From: TK10-74A sp965263065
Lineage (GTDB): Bacteria > Chloroflexota > Dehalococcoidia > Bin125
Direction: 5' to 3'
Length of the DNA stretch: 64,000 nt
NCBI GenBank assembly: GCA_965263065.1
Contig: CBDHGH010000003.1
Location: 1,488,001-1,552,000 of the forward strand
Shown: one piece after another, positions 42,307 to 52,361 of the stretch
Position numbering within the stretch: position 1 is the stretch's first letter
Layout: each line of letters opens with the position of its first letter
Translations under genes and position numbers: made by a program
Notes under the pieces: model-generated
What the model was told of the DNA's origin: nothing
The model's database searches: none
The model's input: only the letters and a program-made list of their open reading frames with translations

Positions 42307-43680
42307 ATGCCGGACGACCCAGCCCTTTGGCCGGCGACGCGTCAAGCCGCCGCGATCCGCGCCGGGCAGTTGAGCAGCGCGGATCTCCTCGAGCGCTACG
42401 CAGAGCGGACGGAGCGGATTAATCCGGCCCTGAACGCGATCGTGACCCAAGATCTTGAGGGCGCACGGGCGGCGGCGCGGGCTGCAGACGCCGCCGTCGC
42501 GCGGGGCGACGACTTGGGCCCGCTGCACGGCTTGCCCGTGACGATCAAGGACGCGATCGAGACGGCCGGTCTGCGGTCGACGGGCGGGGCGGTCGAGCTG
42601 CAGGGGAATATCCCCGAGCGCGATGCCCCCGTCGTCCGGGCGCTGCGCGAGGCGGGCGCGATCATCTTTGGCAAGACGAACGTGCCGCGCTGGTCGGCGG
42701 ACGGCCAAACGTACAACGAGATGTTCGGGACGACGGTCAATCCCTGGAACAGCGCTCGCGTCCCGGGGGGATCGTCCGGCGGCGCCGCCGCCGCGGTGGC
42801 CGCCGGACTGACGTCGTTTGAGATCGGTACGGACATCGGGGGGTCGATCCGGCTCCCGTCCGCGTTCTGCGGGGTCTTCGGACACAAGCCGAGCTTCGGC
42901 GTCATCCCGACCCGCGGATACCTGGATCACACGCAGGGCGGTACGACCGAGGCCGACGTGAACGTCTTCGGGCCGATCGCCCGGTCGGCCGAAGACCTGG
43001 AGTTGTTGCTCGACGTCCTTCGGCGCCGCGAGCCGCCCTGGACGGCCGAGCTGCCGCCGCCACCGGACGACCTGCACGCGCTTCGCGTGGCGGCTTGGCT
43101 GGACGATCCGTTCTGCCCGATCGATGCCGAGGTCCTCGAGGTGACCCGGGCGGCCACGGCCGCGTTGGAGGCGTCGGGCGTCCAGGTCGATCGGGAGGCG
43201 CGGCCCCAGCTCGACCCGAGCGAGGCGCTCGACCTGGGCGGCAGGCTGATCATCCCGGCCATGTCGCATTCCGACCCGGATCTGTCGGCCGGGCCCAGCC
43301 ACCGCGAGTGGCTGGACCTCAACGCCGCCCGCGCGGCGGTCCGATCCCGGTGGGCGGAGTTTTTCACGCGCTTCGACGTGATCCTGATGCCCGTCGCCTT
43401 CGTGCCGCCGTTCCCGCACGACCAGGAAGGCGATGTCACCACGCGGACTGTGATCTGCAATGGGGAGAGACGCCCGTTTCTCGATGTGGCGAGCTGGAAT
43501 GTGCTGACGGGAATGGCCTACCTGCCGTCCACCGTTCCCCCGATCGGGCTGGGCGCTTCGGGCTTACCAACCGGGATGCAGGTGGTGGGCCCCTACGGCG
43601 CGGATCGGCGAACGATCCGGCTGGCGGCGCGGATCGCCGAATGCAGCGGCGGCTATCAGGTTCCCCCGATCGCACGATGA
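42307..43680 (+). CDS. Amidase (amidase signature family)
   Basis: A 457-residue amidase-signature hydrolase; the ATG at 42307 follows GAGGGA. The Ser-cisSer-Lys triad is seen as Lys81 (PVTIKDAIET), Ser156 (VPGGSSGGAAAA) and Ser180 (GTDIGGSIRLPS). Length and order are as in indole-acetamide, aryl-acylamide and GatA-like amidases. There are no GatB/GatC neighbours, so a free-standing amidase is more likely than tRNA amidotransferase. It follows the AOR gene after 89 nt and may share its transcript. Substrate unknown; third-position G+C is slightly lower than in AOR. Confidence 0.93.
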   Translation: MPDDPALWPATRQAAAIRAGQLSSADLLERYAERTERINPALNAIVTQDLEGARAAARAADAAVARGDDLGPLHGLPVTIKDAIETAGLRSTGGAVELQGNIPERDAPVVRALREAGAIIFGKTNVPRWSADGQTYNEMFGTTVNPWNSARVPGGSSGGAAAAVAAGLTSFEIGTDIGGSIRLPSAFCGVFGHKPSFGVIPTRGYLDHTQGGTTEADVNVFGPIARSAEDLELLLDVLRRREPPWTAELPPPPDDLHALRVAAWLDDPFCPIDAEVLEVTRAATAALEASGVQVDREARPQLDPSEALDLGGRLIIPAMSHSDPDLSAGPSHREWLDLNAARAAVRSRWAEFFTRFDVILMPVAFVPPFPHDQEGDVTTRTVICNGERRPFLDVASWNVLTGMAYLPSTVPPIGLGASGLPTGMQVVGPYGADRRTIRLAARIAECSGGYQVPPIAR

Positions 43681-43751
43681 GTCGCGGGGCGGGCCGACCG
43701 CGCCGAGCAGCGCCGCCGGCTACGCTCGAGGCCGTTTCTTCAGCACTCCCC

Positions 43752-45035
43752 CTACGCCAGGACGCCCGCCGCCACCAACTCCGAGACCTCGTCGTCGGAG
43801 TAGCCCAGGATCCGCGTCGCCACCTCGTACGTGTGTTCCCCGAACAGCGGCGCGGCCCAGCGCAGGTCGCCCGGCGTCTCGTGCAGCCCGACGATCGGGC
43901 CGTCGTAGGCCGAGCGCCCCGTCTCGGGATGCTCCAGGCGCCGGTAGTAGCCCCGCGCGCGCAGGTGCGCGTCGTGGTCCAGCATGTCCTCCGCGTCCTG
44001 TACCAGGTGCGCCGGCACGCCCGCCGCCTGCAGCCGCTCCTGTAGCGACGCCGCATCCTCCCCGGACGTCCAGGCCGAGATCGCCGACTCCAGCGCGTCC
44101 TCGTGCCGCTGCCGCCCCGCGACGGTCGCGAAGCGAGCATCGCCGGCGAACGCCGACCCCGGCGCCGCCGCGCAGAGCGCCGCCCACTCGTCGTCGTCCC
44201 GCACCGCGATCGCGATCCAGCGCTCGCGCACGTGCGGATCCTGCGCCACCGCCGCCGGGTGCGACCGCGCCTGGTCGCGGCAGCGGAACACGCCGTGCGG
44301 CGTCATCCACGACGACCGGTTGCCCGTGCGCGTCGCCACGCGGCCGTTCACCGTGTAGTCGAGCAGTGCCGGCCCCAGCGTCGCCGCCACCGACTCGATC
44401 TGCGCCAGCTCCACCATCTGACCGACGCCGGTCCGCTCGCGGTGCCGCAGCGCGGCCAGGATCGCCGTCATCGTGTGGCCCGGGTTCAGCGTGAAGTCGG
44501 GGTAGTTCGTGCCCACGCCGATCGGGGCGCGCGCCGGATCCCCGCTCAGGTGGCTGAGCCCGCTGACCGGCGTCAGCACCGCCCCGAAGCCGATGAAGTC
44601 CTTGTGCGGCCCGGTCGAGCCCTGCATCGGCTGATAGGCGGCGATGATGCGCGGATTGACCGCCCGCAGCGACGCGTAGTCCACGCCCCACTTCGCGACG
44701 ACGCGCGGGGTGTGGTTGGTCAGGAACACGTCCGAACGCTCCACGAGCCGGTACGCCACCGCGCGCGCCCCCTCCGCGTTCATGTTGAGCAGAAACGAGT
44801 GCTTGCCCGCGTTGAAGTTGTTGAAGAAGCCGCCCGTGTTGTACGTCGCGGGCATGCCGGCCGGGACGGGCTGCATCAGCCGCAGCGAGTCCACCTTGTA
44901 CTCGCTCTCGATCCGCACCACCTCGGCCCCGAAGTTGGCCAGCGTGCGACCGACGATCGGGCCCGCGCCGAACCACGAGAAGTCCGCCACGCGGATGCCG
45001 TCGAGCGGTCGTTTGCCGCCCCCCTGCGACGTCAT
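43752..45035 (-). CDS. Family III CoA-transferase, Asp-containing partner of a split pair
   Basis: A 427-residue CaiB/BaiF protein with ATG at 45035, overlapping the stop of the upstream gene by ATGA. It aligns with domain 2 of the 818-residue fusion at 6620-9076: LDGIRVADFSWFGAGPIVGRTLANFGAEV against LEGIRVLDFCWVAAGPFGTRILANFGAEV (key residues GIRVxDF and ANFGAEV) and FNNFNAGKHS against FNDANTGKKS. The catalytic Asp is kept in NYPDFTLNPGH. It likely works with the preceding Asp-less gene as a heteromer, mirroring the fusion. Acid substrate unknown. Confidence 0.93.
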   Translation of the reverse strand: MTSQGGGKRPLDGIRVADFSWFGAGPIVGRTLANFGAEVVRIESEYKVDSLRLMQPVPAGMPATYNTGGFFNNFNAGKHSFLLNMNAEGARAVAYRLVERSDVFLTNHTPRVVAKWGVDYASLRAVNPRIIAAYQPMQGSTGPHKDFIGFGAVLTPVSGLSHLSGDPARAPIGVGTNYPDFTLNPGHTMTAILAALRHRERTGVGQMVELAQIESVAATLGPALLDYTVNGRVATRTGNRSSWMTPHGVFRCRDQARSHPAAVAQDPHVRERWIAIAVRDDDEWAALCAAAPGSAFAGDARFATVAGRQRHEDALESAISAWTSGEDAASLQERLQAAGVPAHLVQDAEDMLDHDAHLRARGYYRRLEHPETGRSAYDGPIVGLHETPGDLRWAAPLFGEHTYEVATRILGYSDDEVSELVAAGVLA

Positions 45036-46302
45036 ATCGCCCCCTCCCCCTCGTACGCCGCGAGTTCCTCGCGTGGGATGCCGACCTCGTCTACCCACAC
45101 CTCCCGGTTGTGCTCACCGATCGACGCCGCAGCCCGCCGCACCGCCGCCGGGGTGGCGCTCAATCGGTAGGGCGGGCCGGGCAGATCGGCCGCCGCGCCG
45201 TCTTCCGCGACGGGCAGCCGCCAATCCCGCGCGCGGAGTTGTGGGTTCTCCATCAGGTCCTTCGGCGTCGAGGCCATCCCGATCAGCAGACGCCGCCGCT
45301 GCCCCTCTTCGTAGATCTCCCGGCTGGTTCGCGTCGCGAAGAACGCCGCCAGCGTCTTGCGCGCGACCGGCATGAGCGCCCCGAACTCCGCCGCCTTGGC
45401 CGGGTTGCGCAGGGCCTGGACGGCCGTGGCCATGGTCAGGCCGCGGAATGCCGCCTCGTGCCCGGCGACCAGCTCTCCCCCGCCCCCTCCTCGACCAGCC
45501 AATCGATCAACTCCGACCACGACGCTCCGGCCGGCCCGCCCACCATCGAGTAGACGTAGCCGTCCCGCGTCGCATAGGTGCCCACGCCGGGCAGCGTGGC
45601 GATCTCGCCCTGCCGCTCCCGCGACGTGTGCTGGAAGTCCCACTGCTGCATCGCGGTCTCCTGCGCGATCGACAGCGCCTCCTGCATTGAGACCTCCACC
45701 AGTTGGCCCTCGCCCGTCCGCTCCTTGTGGAAGACGGCGAGCAACGCGCCCTGCGCGGCCGACAGCGACGCCGTGATGCAGGCCTGATTCCCGCCCAGCA
45801 TCTGCGGCGCGCCCGCCGGATCGCCCGCCAGCGTCAGCACGCCCGACGCCGCCTGCGCCACCAGGTCGGTGACCTGCCAGCCGGCGTGCGGCCCCTCCCG
45901 CCCGAAGCCGCTGATCGACACGTAGACGAGGCCGGGCCGCACCGCGCGCAAGGCGTCGTAGCCCACGCCCCGCGACTCCATGTAGCCCGCTCCGTACGAC
46001 TCCAGGAGCACGTCGGCGTCGCGCGCGAGCGCCCGCAGCAGGCGCTGTCCGGCCGGCAGGTCCAGGTTGCACGTCACCGAGCGTTTGTTGGCGTTGAAGT
46101 AGCGCCACGTCAGGCTCGTCTCCGGGCCCACGACGTCGCCCGCGAAGGGGCCCACGCCGCGCGCCGCGTCACCGCCCGGCGGCTCGACCTTGATCGTGTC
46201 CGCCCCCAGATCGGCGAGCAGCCGCCCCGCGTACTGCCCCATCTCCGTGCTCAGGTCCAGGACGCGAACCCCGTCCAGCGCCCCGCCGGTCGATTCCGCC
46301 AT
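45032..46302 (-). pseudogene. Family III CoA-transferase, Asp-less partner, one-base frameshift
   Basis: The first part (ATG 46302, GGAG 10 nt ahead) runs from MAESTGGALDGVRVLDLSTEMGQ to SELIDWLVEEGAG; the rest, from LVAGHEAAFRGLTMATAVQAL to a TGA at 45032, lies in another frame. The break is in a G-rich run (plus-strand CTCTCCCCCGCCCCCTCC, ~45474-45490); one G appears to be missing. The restored protein has ~422 residues. It matches domain 1 of the fusion at 6620-9076 (YFNANK, WQVTDL) and, like it, has no Asp at the catalytic position (GGNQACITASLSAAQ). The stop overlaps the next start, which supports the restored frame. True mutation or assembly error. Confidence 0.82.
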
Positions 46303-46458
46303 CGTGCGGTCTCCGTTCGCCATCCGCCCGACGCCCGGTGCAGGCTGCCACCGACCGTGGGGGATGTCCTACGGCCTGCGGCCCGTCGCGTCCAGCCCCG
46401 CCCCCCGCCGGCGCGGGGCGCTACGCTCTGCCTCGGTATCCGATCGGGGAGGCGCGAC

Positions 46459-47339
46459 ATGTTCGAGGGCTTCACTGGAGCGACGCATCGCGACCAGCGG
46501 GGCGGAGATCCACGCCGTCGTCGGCGGCGACGGGCCGCCGCTGGCGCTGCTGCACGGCTATCCCCAGACGCACGTCATGTGGCATCGCGTCGCGCCGAGG
46601 CTGGCGGAGGCGTTCACCGTCGTCGCGCCGGACCTGCGGCGGCTACGGACGCAGCTCGAAGCCGCCCGGCGGCGACGGCTCTGCCAACTACGCGAAGCGC
46701 GCCATGGCCCGCGACATCGTCGAAGTGATGGCCGCCCTCGGCCACGACCGCTTCCTGCTCGCCGGGCACGACCGCGGCGGCCGCGTCGCCTACCGCCTGG
46801 CCCTCGATCACCCCGACCGCGTCCGGCGCCTCGCCACGCTCGACATCATGCCCACGCTCGAACAGTTCGAGCGCATGGATCGCCGGGGCGCGGTGGGTAG
46901 CTTCCACTGGTTCCTGCTGGCGCAGCCGTCGCCGCTGCCCGAACGCCTGATCGGCGGCGACCCCGTGTCGTTCCTGCACGACCTCCTGTCGCGCTGGAGC
47001 GGCGCCGAGAGCCCCTTCGCGCCGGAGGCCATGGCCGACTACGAGCGCAGCTTCCGCGACCCCGAGACCGTGCGCGCCACCTGCGACGACTACCGCGCCG
47101 GCGCCACCATCGACTGCGACCTGGACGCCGCCGATCGGGACGCGGGGCGTCGCATCGCCTGTCCCATGCTGGCGCTCTGGGGCGATCGTCGCGGCGACCG
47201 CCGCGCCGTCATGATGGAGGTCTGGGGGCGCTGGGCAACGGATCTGCGCGGCGCGGCCATCCCGTGCGGCCACTTCCTGCCCGAGGAGGCCCCCGACGAG
47301 ACCGCCGCCGCGCTGCTCGACTTCTTCCGGGCCGGCTGA
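46459..47339 (+). pseudogene. Haloacetate dehalogenase-like alpha/beta hydrolase with two one-base frameshifts
   Basis: From ATG 46459 the frame gives MFEGF and is lost near 46478; a second frame gives RRIATSGAEIHAVV and LALLHGYPQTHVMWHRVAP, then is lost near 46638; a third frame gives YGRSSKPPGGDGSANYAKRA to the end. Removing one G at each site (ACTGGAGCG and CTGCGGCGGC) joins all three. The restored ~293-residue protein has the Asp nucleophile in AGHDRGGRVAYRL, as in haloacetate dehalogenases and some epoxide hydrolases, and the catalytic His in PCGHFLPEEAPDE. A good match to the family at every residue between the breaks argues for sequencing or very recent damage. Confidence 0.82.
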
Positions 47340-47357
47340 GGTCCGGACGCGCGCCGC

Positions 47358-48153
47358 TCAGACCACCGGCGACGACCCACCGTCGATGTTGACCGACGTG
47401 CCCGTCAGATAGCTGGCCCGCCCGGAGGCCAGGAAGCAGATCACGTCGCCGGCCTCGCGTGCCTCGCCGACGCGGCCCAGCGGGATCGCGGCGCCCAGGT
47501 GCTCGTAGTAGAGCTCGGCCGTGAGCGAGGGGTCGTCCTCGTGCATGCGCTCGAATCGGGCGTGGATCTGCCCGCTCTTGATCAGGCCGATGCAGACCGT
47601 GTTGACCAGGATCCCGTCGCGCGCGTAGTCCCGCGACATCGCCTTGGTCAGGGCCAGCCCGGCCGCCCGCGCTGCCGACGTCGGCAGCGATCCGCCCGCC
47701 GGCGCTTTGCCGCCGTGCGTCGTGATGTTGATGATCCGGCCGCCGTCCTGGGCCTGCTTGAGATGCGGCAGCGCCGCCCGGCTGCAGTAGATCGCGCCGT
47801 ACAGCTTGAGTTGCAGGTCGCTGGCCCAGACCTCGTTGCTGACGTCCTCGAACTTGCCCGCCGCCGACGTGCCGGCGTTGTTGACCAGGATGTCCAGCCG
47901 GCCCCACTGCGCGACGGACCCGCTGGACCATCGCCTGCACTTGGGATTCGTCGGTCACGTCGCAGGGGATCGCCAGGACGTCGCCGCCGCCGGCGGCCCG
48001 GATCTCCGCCCCGGCCGCCTCCAGCACGTCCCGGCGCCGCGCGCAGATCGCGACTCGCGCCCCCTCCTCGGCCAGCGCCGTCGCCGCCGCCTTGCCGATC
48101 CCGTCGCTACCGCCCGTCACGATGGCGACCTTGCCGCTCAGTCCCAGGTCCAT
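47358..48153 (-). pseudogene. Short-chain dehydrogenase/reductase with one-base frameshift
   Basis: The ATG at 48153 starts MDLGLSGKVAIVTGGSDGIGKAAATAL (cofactor motif TGGxxGIG) and runs to AMVQR near 47925. The remainder, QWGRLDILVNNAG to SVNIDGGSSPVV and stop at 47358, is one frame off. Deleting one base in the CCC at 47919-47921 joins them (QRSVAQWGRLD). The catalytic region is in the second frame, but the expected YxxxK reads SLPTSAARAAG-like, so the active-site Tyr is not obvious: possibly a non-catalytic or divergent SDR. The ~264-residue length after correction is normal. A TAGACT box is at 48199-48194. Confidence 0.78.
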
Positions 48154-48326
48154 GGCCCTGCCTTTCGCGCTGCTGCCCGTGTGTGTGCGCCGACAGTCTA
48201 GATCGGCCCTGCGACTCCCGGGCGCGCGCCCGGACGCCGCGGGATGGCACGTAGGGCCCTGCGGCGCGACGATCAACGCCCGCCGCCGCCCGATCCGACC
48301 ACCGAGACAGCCGGGGCCAGGACCTC

Positions 48327-49798
48327 ATGACCGGACGCCCTCGAGGCCGAAGATGCGCAGGTCGAGGGCCCGGCCGTCTTCGGCGTCCCCTACCGATGGA
48401 TGGCCCTGGCCCTCGTCTGTCTGGGCATCTTCCTGGGCACGCTCGACACCTCGATCATCAACATCGCCCTGCCCGTCCTGGCGGAGGAGTTCGATGTCGC
48501 CCGCGACGAGGTGCTCTGGGTCAGCCTGATCTTCATCCTCGTCAGCACCGGCCTGGGCCTGATCATGGGCCGCCTGGGCGACCTCTACGGGCGCAAGCGG
48601 CTCTACGTCGTGGGCTTCGCCTGCTTCACCGCCGCGACCGGGCCTCTCCGCCATCGCGGGGTCGCTGCCCGAGTTGCTCGGCGGACGCACCGTGCAGGCC
48701 ATCGCCGCCTCGATGGTGATCGCCAACGGCGCCGCCATCGTCACCGACAGCTTCCCCGCCGCGCAGCGGGGGCAGGCCCTGGGCATCATGATCGGCACCG
48801 TTGGCGTGGGGGTCTCGATCGGTCCGGTGCTCGGCGGCGTCCTGATCGAAATCCTCGACTGGCGGGCCATCTTCTGGACCCGCATCCCGCTGGGCGTCAT
48901 CGGATCGCTGCTGGTGATCGCCTTCCTGCGCGACACCCCCGCCCACCAACGCCCCACCGGCCTCGACCTGCCGGGCTCGTTCGCCCTCTTCTTCCTCATC
49001 AGCACGGCGGTGCTGGCGGTCAATCGCGGCGAGGCGTGGGGCTGGGGCAGCCCGGTGATCGTCGGGTTGTGCGTGGCGACGGTCGTGCTGGTCTACCTGT
49101 TCATCCGCATCGAACGCCGCTCCCGCAGCCCCGTCGTCGACCTCGATCTCTTCCGCCATGTGCCGTTCAGCGGCGGCATCCTCTCCGCCGTGCTGCAGTT
49201 CTTCGGCCTCACCGGCGCGATCACCCTGGTCCCCTTCTACCTGGTCGATGCGCGCGGGTTCAGCACGCTCGATGCGGGCTTGATCATGGTCGGTTTCCCC
49301 CTGGCGATGATGGTCGTCTCGCCGCTGGCCGGGCACCTGGCCGACGGCGTCGGCCCCCGGCGCGTGGCCATCGCCGGGCTGATCGTCGTGGCCGGCGGGC
49401 TGCTCTCCCTGTCGACGCTCGGCCCCACGACGTCGGTCGCCGGCATCGTCCTGCGCATGGCCGTCACCGGGACTGGCACGGCCATCTTCCTCGCGCCCAA
49501 CACGATGGTCATCATGGCCAGCGTCGGCCCCGAGCGCGCCGGCACCGCCTCGGCCGCCCAGACGACGGCGCGCACCATGGGCAACGCGATCGGCATCGCC
49601 GTCGGCGGCGCGCTCTTCACCTCGCAGGCCGCCCGCTACGCCCTCGAGCGATCCCCCCTTGGCCTCGACGACCCGATCATCGCGCCCGACGCCCTGGTCA
49701 GCGGCATCCAGCTGGCGTTCCTCGTCGCGGGCCTCGTCGCCGTCCTGGCCATCCCCGCCGCCCTCGCGCGCGGGCGTGCCCAACCACCCGACCCCTGA
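48327..49798 (+). pseudogene. MFS exporter (DHA2-type) with apparent one-base frameshifts
   Basis: Three reading-frame pieces make one exporter. An ATG at 48327 (AGGACC ahead) is one base out of frame with the next part; removing a G gives MTDALEAEDAQVEG leading into FGVPYRWMALALVCLGIFLG. That frame runs to VGFACFTAATG near 48645, where one extra G must be removed to continue as LSAIAGSLPELLGGRTVQAIAAS to the stop at 49798. The restored ~489-residue protein has about 14 TM helices and the MFS loop GRLGDLYGRKRLY. Likely drug or small-molecule efflux. It ends exactly against the convergent nitroreductase-like gene (no gap). Confidence 0.82.
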
Positions 49799-50215
49799 TC
49801 AGTCGCGGCGCTCCAGCACGACGACCGGGATCTCCCGGTCTGTCTTCGCCTCGTACTCCGCGAAGAACGGGTAGCGCTGCTTCTGGGTGCTCCAGATCCG
49901 CTCGCGCTCCGCGCCGGCGGTCACGCGCGCCGTCACCGCCACGACCTCGCTGCCCACCTCCACCGTTGTCTCCGGATGCGCCACGAGGTTGTGGAACCAG
50001 GCCGGGCTCCGCGGCGCGCCCGCGTACGAGGCGAAGATGGCGAAGTCGTCGCCCACGGCCTGATACATCAGCGGGTGCAGCCGTGCCTCGCCGCTCTTCG
50101 CGCCGGTGCTGTGGAGCAGCAGCACCGGCGCCCCCGCCAGCCCCCCGCCGACCTCGCCCGCGTTGGCGCGGAACTGAGCGATGACCTGCGCGTTGAACTC
50201 GTTCGGATCCGCCAT
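49799..50215 (-). CDS. Deazaflavin (F420)-dependent nitroreductase-family protein
   Basis: A 138-residue protein of the Ddn/DUF385 split-barrel family: NAQVIAQFRANAGEVGG, PVLLLHSTGAKSGEARLHPLMY (key residues HSTGAKSG), FAIFASYAGAPRSPAWFHNLVAHPE (key residues SPAWFHNL) and a C-terminus ending VVVLERRD. These enzymes use reduced F420 for reduction of nitro compounds, quinones or other substrates; many have unknown substrates. ATG at 50215 follows GGGAGGCAGCC. Convergent with the MFS gene without a spacer, and divergent from the PhyH gene 120 nt upstream. It supports an F420-producing host. Confidence 0.93.
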   Translation of the reverse strand: MADPNEFNAQVIAQFRANAGEVGGGLAGAPVLLLHSTGAKSGEARLHPLMYQAVGDDFAIFASYAGAPRSPAWFHNLVAHPETTVEVGSEVVAVTARVTAGAERERIWSTQKQRYPFFAEYEAKTDREIPVVVLERRD

Positions 50216-50305
50216 GGCTGCCTCCCCGGGCCGCGCGGGTGCATCGCCGGCGGGCCTCGCGCGCAGTATCCCACGCCCGCGCGTCGCGCGTCGCGCGTCC
50301 TGACG

Positions 50306-50311
50306 TATACT
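50306..50311 (+). promoter_or_regulatory. Candidate -10 box (TATACT) of the phyH-like gene
   Basis: TATACT lies 24 nt before the ATG, with AAGGAGG between. Best plus-strand match to a -10 box among the TANNCT motifs. Confidence 0.4.
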
Positions 50312-50335
50312 CCGCGACGAGCCAAGGAGGCAGCG

Positions 50336-51226
50336 ATGACGATTGCGGAACTCGGAACAGCGCCGGCCACGGACAACGTCATGTTGGAGTTGGAGAAGTA
50401 CGGTCTCGTCCAGTACGCGCTGGAGCTGACCGCCTACGGGGTGACGATCATCCCGCCGGACAAGATGGGCGCAACGCCGGACTTTGTCGATCGGCTGAAG
50501 AACGCCATCCTGCGCACCTGCGAGCGGCGCAACAACCTGGAGATCGGCGACCCCGATACCTGCACGATGCGCTTCAGCACGCTCAACGAGCGCATCTGGA
50601 ACCTGCTCAAGGAGGACGAGGCCTTCATCGAGGCCGCCACCAACCCCTCCGCCCTCGCCATCGCCCGCTGGCTGCTCGGCAGCAGCGCCGTCCTCTCCTC
50701 GACGAACTGGATCATCAAGCCGCGCAACCGCGCGCCCGTCAACCTGCACAGCGACGCCCACGGCATCCCGCCCGGTGGCGGCCACATCGCTCACACCGCG
50801 AATCTCTCCTGGCTGTGCACGCCCTACGAGAACACCGACGACGGCCCCACCGTCTTCGTGCCCGGCAGTCACCGCTACGGCCGCGCCACCCTTCCCCATG
50901 AGCGGGATCTCGCCACGACGCCCTTCGAGACGATCTCACTCAATGGGGAGGCCGGCTCGATGGCGATCTGGCACGGCGGCACCTGGCACGGCGCGATGCC
51001 GCGGGAGACGCTCGGGCTGCGCGTGACGCTGGTGCTCAACTACATGCGCCGCCACATGCGCCCGATCCACGAGTGGACCGCCGACGACTTCTCGCCCGAG
51101 ATGCGCGCCAAGTACCCGGAGATCGAGCGCATTCTGCCGCCGCGCTTCTACCCCTGGGGCGATGAGAACGAGCACCCGGAACGCGGCGAGGCCCTCATCC
51201 GCACCGGCACCGACCCGTTCGAGTAG
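50336..51226 (+). CDS. Phytanoyl-CoA dioxygenase (PhyH) family protein
   Basis: A 296-residue Fe(II)/2-oxoglutarate oxygenase with perfect AAGGAGG six bases before ATG. The iron site is His-Ser-Asp in VNLHSDAHGIPPGGGH and a distal His in IWHGGTWHGAMPRETLG; the 2-oxoglutarate Arg should be in LGLRVTLVLNYMRR. FVPGSHRYGRATLPHE is the common PhyH block after the double helix. PhyH hydroxylates phytanoyl-CoA at carbon 2 in mammals, while bacterial members have many substrates. The presence of a 2-hydroxyacyl-CoA lyase homologue at 30698 makes an acyl-CoA 2-hydroxylase role attractive but unproven. Confidence 0.92.
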   Translation: MTIAELGTAPATDNVMLELEKYGLVQYALELTAYGVTIIPPDKMGATPDFVDRLKNAILRTCERRNNLEIGDPDTCTMRFSTLNERIWNLLKEDEAFIEAATNPSALAIARWLLGSSAVLSSTNWIIKPRNRAPVNLHSDAHGIPPGGGHIAHTANLSWLCTPYENTDDGPTVFVPGSHRYGRATLPHERDLATTPFETISLNGEAGSMAIWHGGTWHGAMPRETLGLRVTLVLNYMRRHMRPIHEWTADDFSPEMRAKYPEIERILPPRFYPWGDENEHPERGEALIRTGTDPFE

Positions 51227-51332
51227 CGCCTCGTCCGACGCGGTCCGGGTCGTCGTCCGGGTCCCCAGCGCCCCGATCGACGCCGCCAGCCCCAGGTGCG
51301 GCGCGCGCGACCGCACGCCGTCCCATCCGGCG

Positions 51333-52217
51333 CTAAGGGCTGAGGTCGCCCCCGAAGAACTGCCGCGCGACGTCGATCACCAACTCCGGCTCGTCGTGGT
51401 GGACCCAGTGGCCGGCCCCCGGCACGACCAGCGCCCGCGCGTTCGGGAAGTGCTCGACGGCCGACTGCGTGTTCTGCTTCGCTCCCGACTCTCCCCCCAC
51501 GATGTACAGCACCGGCCGGTCGATCCGCGCGAAGAAAGTCTTCGCCTCCTCCAGGCTGACCTCTTCGTTGCGCACGCCGGGACGCGCCCAGTTGTCGAAC
51601 TTCCACACGTACCCAGACTCGCCAGTGTCGGACTCGACGGGCCGCACCGCGTGCTCGGTGATGTGACGCGCCAGCGACGGGCTAAGGCGCCGGTTCTGCT
51701 GGGAGAGGCGCCGCGCGGCGGCCTCGATCGACGGGTAGACGCGCGGCGTCCGCGTCTCCAGGCCGCGGCGCGCCACGACCGCCTCGCGCAGCGACGCGGG
51801 CGAGAACGGGCGGCGCTCGGTCCAGCCGGCCAGCCGGCCCTCGATGGCGATGATGCTGTGGAAGCGCTCGGGGAACGCGCCCGCCGCCATGAACGTCAGG
51901 TGCCCACCGAAGGAGTGCGCGAGAACCCGCACCGGCCCGTCGAGCCGGTCGACGAGTGCCATCAGGTCCACGACGTTCTGCGATGTGCTGTACTCGCCGC
52001 CGATGGCCCACTGCGAATCGCCGTGGCCGCGCAGGTCCGGCGCGACCACGTAGTAGGAATCGCTCAGCGCCTCCGCCATCCGATCCCAACTGCGGGCCTG
52101 ATCGACGCCACCGTGCAGGCAGATGCAGGGCGGATGCGACGGATCGCCCCAGGCCCAGTAGGCGAGCCGCAGTCGCTGCGACTCGAAGAAGTGTTGCCGC
52201 GGCTCGCTGGTGGTCAT
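51333..52217 (-). CDS. Alpha/beta hydrolase fold protein
   Basis: A 294-residue hydrolase beginning MTTSEPRQHFFESQRLRLAYWAWG at ATG 52217. Fold markers are CICLHGGVDQARSWD (oxyanion HGG), VVAPDLRGHGDSQW, the nucleophile elbow VLAHSFGGHLTF (Ser) and the catalytic His in VPGAGHWVHHDEPE; an Asp in IDRPVLYIVGG is near the acid position. Family members are esterases, lactonases, ring-cleavage C-C hydrolases. An open frame continues far upstream on the same strand, but only because the antisense of a GC-rich crotonase gene lacks stops. The start chosen is the first Met of the conserved fold. Confidence 0.9.
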   Translation of the reverse strand: MTTSEPRQHFFESQRLRLAYWAWGDPSHPPCICLHGGVDQARSWDRMAEALSDSYYVVAPDLRGHGDSQWAIGGEYSTSQNVVDLMALVDRLDGPVRVLAHSFGGHLTFMAAGAFPERFHSIIAIEGRLAGWTERRPFSPASLREAVVARRGLETRTPRVYPSIEAAARRLSQQNRRLSPSLARHITEHAVRPVESDTGESGYVWKFDNWARPGVRNEEVSLEEAKTFFARIDRPVLYIVGGESGAKQNTQSAVEHFPNARALVVPGAGHWVHHDEPELVIDVARQFFGGDLSP

Positions 52218-52361
52218 GGCTGCGCTCCGTCTGCGCAGGGTACCGATCAACCCCCCACCCATCCCAGCCCGATCGCCGCCGGGCTGACGCTGGCTCGCAT
52301 CGTGGGTACCGTTGCAGCGGCGCCGGACCCCCCGGCCACGACCACATGAAGGGTGGAACCC

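Noticed and set aside
40438..43680. A 1080-codon open frame covering the AOR gene and the amidase
   Set aside because: The first 620 codons are an off-frame, Arg/Pro-rich reading of the AOR gene; only the part from 42307 is a real protein (amidase).
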